Positions 8,020 to 9,912 of a stretch of 9,912 bases of DNA are shown in pieces. Location: positions 1-9,912 of the forward strand of contig CAYSBK010000082.1 of assembly GCA_964429265.1 (NCBI GenBank), given 5' to 3'. The stretch is from CAYSBK01 sp964429265 (GTDB taxonomy: Bacteria; Planctomycetota; Phycisphaerae; Sedimentisphaerales; Anaerobacaceae). Within the stretch, counting starts at the first letter, position 1. Each line of letters starts with the position of its first letter. A program made the position numbers and the translations under genes. The notes beneath the pieces are model-generated. The model did no database searches. It was not told the origin of the DNA and worked only from the letters and a program-made list of their open reading frames with translations.

Positions 8020-8067
8020 CACCCTTCTTCTCTCTTCTTTTCATTCTTTACATTCTTATCATTATTG
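8020..8067 (-). other. A+T-rich, purine-rich tract beside the 11-bp repeats
   Basis: On the minus strand 40 of 48 bases are purines and only 15 are G or C, in a window that is otherwise about 60% G+C. It directly abuts the 11-bp direct repeats. Such strand-asymmetric, easily melted tracts next to iterons are a feature of replication origins such as that of phage lambda. Here the role is only an inference. Confidence 0.5.
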
Positions 8068-8134
8068 TTAGTGGTCACTTGATGGTCGCCTGATGGTCGC
8101 TTGGTGGTCGCCTGATGGTCGGTTTGGTGGTTAT
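8068..8134 (+). repeat. Five to six tandem 11-bp direct repeats (iteron-like)
   Basis: Read on the plus strand, five contiguous 11-bp units run at 8068-8078, 8079-8089, 8090-8100, 8101-8111 and 8112-8122. The consensus is YTGATGGTCGC with changes mostly at units' first, fourth and last bases; the first unit is TTAGTGGTCAC. A sixth, weaker unit (TTGGTGGTTAT) follows at 8124-8134 after one extra base. An 11-bp period places each unit on nearly the same face of the helix, as expected for cooperative protein binding. Because 11 is not a multiple of three, the encoded peptide in the overlapping ORF repeats only every 33 bases. Confidence 0.85.
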
Positions 8135-8444
8135 TCGCCTGGATGTTTATGTCGTAAACCTCGCTGCCAACTGGCCTTACGATAGTCCTCCGTTGGTTGT
8201 TCCGATGGTTGAAAAATCCCACTTCACGAGCTTTTTCAGGCCGGTGCTGGATCACTTGCTGGTCAACCCCAAAGCCTCTCGGTGGTAGCTCCAGGGTCGT
8301 TCGACGGTTGCAGCCGCCTGGTGTTCCGACCATTTTCTGGCCGTTGTTGTGCCGGTTACCCAGGCGCACCCGGTGAGCTTCTTTCCGGCCGTTCGGGAGA
8401 CCTGTTCGGCATACCGCGCTTTTTGCAGTCGCCGCGTCCGAACG
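8135..8444. other. Rest of the intergenic stretch, no further gene recognised
   Basis: These 310 bases between the 11-bp repeats and the stop codon of the sialidase-like gene contain only the first half of the doubtful 152-codon ORF. Scattered TGGTTG- and GTTCGA-like words occur (for example near 8193-8210 and 8297-8310) but not in register. A GTTCGG/CCGAAC pair at about 8407-8443, just after the sialidase-like gene, has a loop of nearly 30 bases and no T-run, so it is not called as a terminator. No RNA gene or promoter is evident. Confidence 0.5.
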
Positions 8445-9912
8445 TCAGGGCTGGTTGATTTTCGCCGGGTCCCAGATCGTTGCAGCGATGTACTGGTTGC
8501 GGTGTTCCGGCGTGGCCCAGTAATAAACGGTGATTACTTTTCCGTCGGGTCTTTGAAGCGACCTTGAATAGCCGAAATCCCAGTTCCTCGATCCGCGTCT
8601 CAGTATCACGGGCCGGCCCCAGCTTTTGCCCTCGTCGCTGCTTAGCCTGGCACACAGGGCCGTCGGTCTGCCCCTGAAACCGTACGTAACCGCCAGCCTG
8701 CCGTCATCGAGCCTGATGATGCTCGGAGGATTGCCGTTGAAGTCGCTGTTGACCACGTCGGTGTCGGCCACCTTCGACAAGAACTTCCACGTCCTGCCGC
8801 CGTTGCGCGATTCGTACACGTCAATCCAGTTCAGCGTCCTTATCCTGCCGCCTCTGCGGCTGATCTTTCTTCGAAGCGCCGCGATCAGGTGATTGTCCGA
8901 GGCCTTCACCGCCGAGTAAACCGCCCATCGTTCGTACTTGGCAGCCTTCTCCGGCGGCGGCGACACCCACCCGAGAAACTCAAAGGTCCTGCCCCCGTCC
9001 TTCGTGCACGTGCAATAGAAACGGTCCTGGGCGCCTTTCGGCTCGACCCCGAAGAAAAACAAGCCTTCCCTTTTTCCATTGATGATGTAACAGGTATGCG
9101 ATTCCATATGCTCATCGGCATCGGCAAGGCCCGTCACCTTTATCCTGTAAGGCCCCGACCAGCTTCTGCAGCGGTCATAGCTGTAGTAGAACCTGCCGCC
9201 CTGGCACTTGAAAGCAAACCCAGGATTGCTGAAGTCCATCGGCTCCGCGAGGTCCCGGATGCCTTCGTCGCCGCTTAGGATATCGTGTTTCCTGTGGGTC
9301 CACGTCAGCCCGCCGTCCGTGCTGCGGGCCACGATGTCCTCGTTTGACCTGTCCGGGTCCCGCGAGTGGCCGTCCATCCAGTCAGGCCGATCCTTGAACC
9401 AGCCGCACTCGAAGGCAACCGCCATTTCATCCCCCCACATCCAGAATCCGCCGTTGGCCGGCCAGCCGGCGTAGCGCCCCGGCTCGTCATACACCACGAT
9501 ATGCCTCTCGACGCACTTGTGTTGTTCACCCTGCGGTATCTCTATCTCGGGAAACTGTTCCTGCGAAGCGCCCTCGCTGCGGCCCGGCCGTCGGCCGACT
9601 TCCTGCCCCCGACGCCCGGCCGTGGCCGTACTCGGCGTTCCGCTGTCGCGCTTTCCCGAAGCGCTCCTGCGGGCGCGATTCCTTCGCTTGACAACCTCCC
9701 CCTCGGCAAACTCGACGCTGCTTATCAACCTGCCGTCTCTGTCCCACCTAAGCGCCGTGCCTTCACATTTGAAGTTTTCCCACGCAGACTCGGCCTTCTT
9801 CCAGCCGTTAGGCCAGTACTGCGTCCAGACGCTGGTATCATCGTCGTGGCGCCATTGCCACAGCTTCGTGCCGTCGGCGGCGAAGTAGGTTTCGCTTCCG
9901 ACCTTGCGGCCC
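8445..9912 (-). CDS. YwqK/MORN_2-like repeats fused to a sialidase-like (BNR) beta-propeller, 5' end cut by window edge
   Basis: The frame is open from base 9911 to TGA at 8445-8447, giving 488 visible residues; the true start is beyond the right edge. Residues about 1-72 are YwqK/MORN_2-like, with the pattern QYWPNGWKKAESAWENF then GTALRWDRDGRLISS. Residues about 73-118 form an Arg/Gly/Ser-rich linker. From about 125 onward is a sialidase-fold domain with GRYAGWPANGGFWMWG near its start and Asp boxes STDGGLTW (197-204), SYDRCRSW (244-251, degenerate), TKDGGRTF (303-310), SRNGGRTW (368-375) and SSDEGKSW (424-431). This matches a BNR family frequent in planctomycetes and often annotated as exo-alpha-sialidase. 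Activity on sialic acid is not established, since the catalytic Arg triad and Tyr/Glu pair could not be assigned. Whether it is secreted cannot be told, as the N-terminus is missing. Confidence 0.85.
   Translation of the reverse strand, partial: GRKVGSETYFAADGTKLWQWRHDDDTSVWTQYWPNGWKKAESAWENFKCEGTALRWDRDGRLISSVEFAEGEVVKRRNRARRSASGKRDSGTPSTATAGRRGQEVGRRPGRSEGASQEQFPEIEIPQGEQHKCVERHIVVYDEPGRYAGWPANGGFWMWGDEMAVAFECGWFKDRPDWMDGHSRDPDRSNEDIVARSTDGGLTWTHRKHDILSGDEGIRDLAEPMDFSNPGFAFKCQGGRFYYSYDRCRSWSGPYRIKVTGLADADEHMESHTCYIINGKREGLFFFGVEPKGAQDRFYCTCTKDGGRTFEFLGWVSPPPEKAAKYERWAVYSAVKASDNHLIAALRRKISRRGGRIRTLNWIDVYESRNGGRTWKFLSKVADTDVVNSDFNGNPPSIIRLDDGRLAVTYGFRGRPTALCARLSSDEGKSWGRPVILRRGSRNWDFGYSRSLQRPDGKVITVYYWATPEHRNQYIAATIWDPAKINQP

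Larger units (their letters stand above)
7911..8369 (-). pseudogene. Possible remnant of a phage-type replication initiator (152-codon ORF)
   Basis: A 152-codon open frame from GTG at 8367-8369 to TGA at 7911-7913. It has no clear ribosome-binding site and its last part overlaps the promoter of the FlgI-like gene, so it may not be expressed. The interesting part is the polar stretch at about residues 78-115, with a partial 11-residue repeat (DHQATTKRPSG then DHQVTTNNN) passing into NNNDKNVKNEKKREEG. Linkers of this style are, from memory, typical of phage or mobile-element replisome-organiser proteins, which carry an N-terminal winged helix-turn-helix. No such domain can be recognised here; the first 75 residues are Arg/Gly/Pro-rich and resemble nothing certain. 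Possible readings are a decayed replication gene, a short unknown protein, or a chance ORF across a repeat. Confidence 0.3.

Noticed and set aside
8068..8134. CRISPR-like array
   Set aside because: The 11-bp units are directly tandem, with no spacers, and are far too short; no cas genes are present.
8407..8443. GTTCGG/CCGAAC inverted repeat after the sialidase-like gene as a terminator
   Set aside because: The stem is only six base pairs around a loop of nearly 30 bases, and no T-run follows.

Overview
The window is about 60% G+C by eye and tightly packed, with every convincing gene on the minus strand. It looks like bacterial chromosome, probably from the Planctomycetota or a related PVC lineage. 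That placement is an inference from gene style: a FlgI-like lipoprotein with an inserted helical-repeat region, a planctomycete-type BNR/sialidase-like protein joined to YwqK-type repeats, and an M16 peptidase pair next to smc. No rRNA, tRNA, CRISPR array, transposase or insertion sequence was seen.

Layout, read in the direction of transcription (right to left). From the right edge to 8445 runs a 5'-truncated gene: YwqK/MORN_2-like repeats, an Arg-rich linker, then a sialidase-like beta-propeller with Asp boxes. Next is a 607-base stretch (7838-8444) without a confident gene. It holds five to six 11-bp direct repeats (8068-8134) beside an A+T-rich purine/pyrimidine-asymmetric tract (8020-8067). 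Both lie inside a 152-codon ORF whose linker looks like that of phage-type replication initiators. The stretch ends in a good sigma70-like promoter. That promoter drives a lipoprotein (6224-7837) with FlgI (P-ring) motifs at both ends and a HEAT-like segment between them.

An intergenic promoter and leader (about 5994-6150) precede smc (2415-5993), a complete 1192-residue condensin ATPase. A small zinc-ribbon membrane protein follows 18 to 48 bases after the smc stop and in the same frame. After 131 bases with its own candidate promoter come two closely coupled M16 peptidase genes. The first (703-1935) has lost the zinc-binding motif but keeps the R/Y substrate-binding motif. The second (1-695, cut by the left edge) keeps the HxxEH zinc site. 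Together they look like a two-subunit M16B protease.

Functionally these appear to be separate units: cell-surface or secreted carbohydrate-related protein, envelope ring-like lipoprotein, chromosome organisation plus a membrane zinc ribbon, and a protease pair. The most unusual items are the iteron-like repeat/purine-tract region, the FlgI-HEAT lipoprotein and the YwqK-sialidase fusion.
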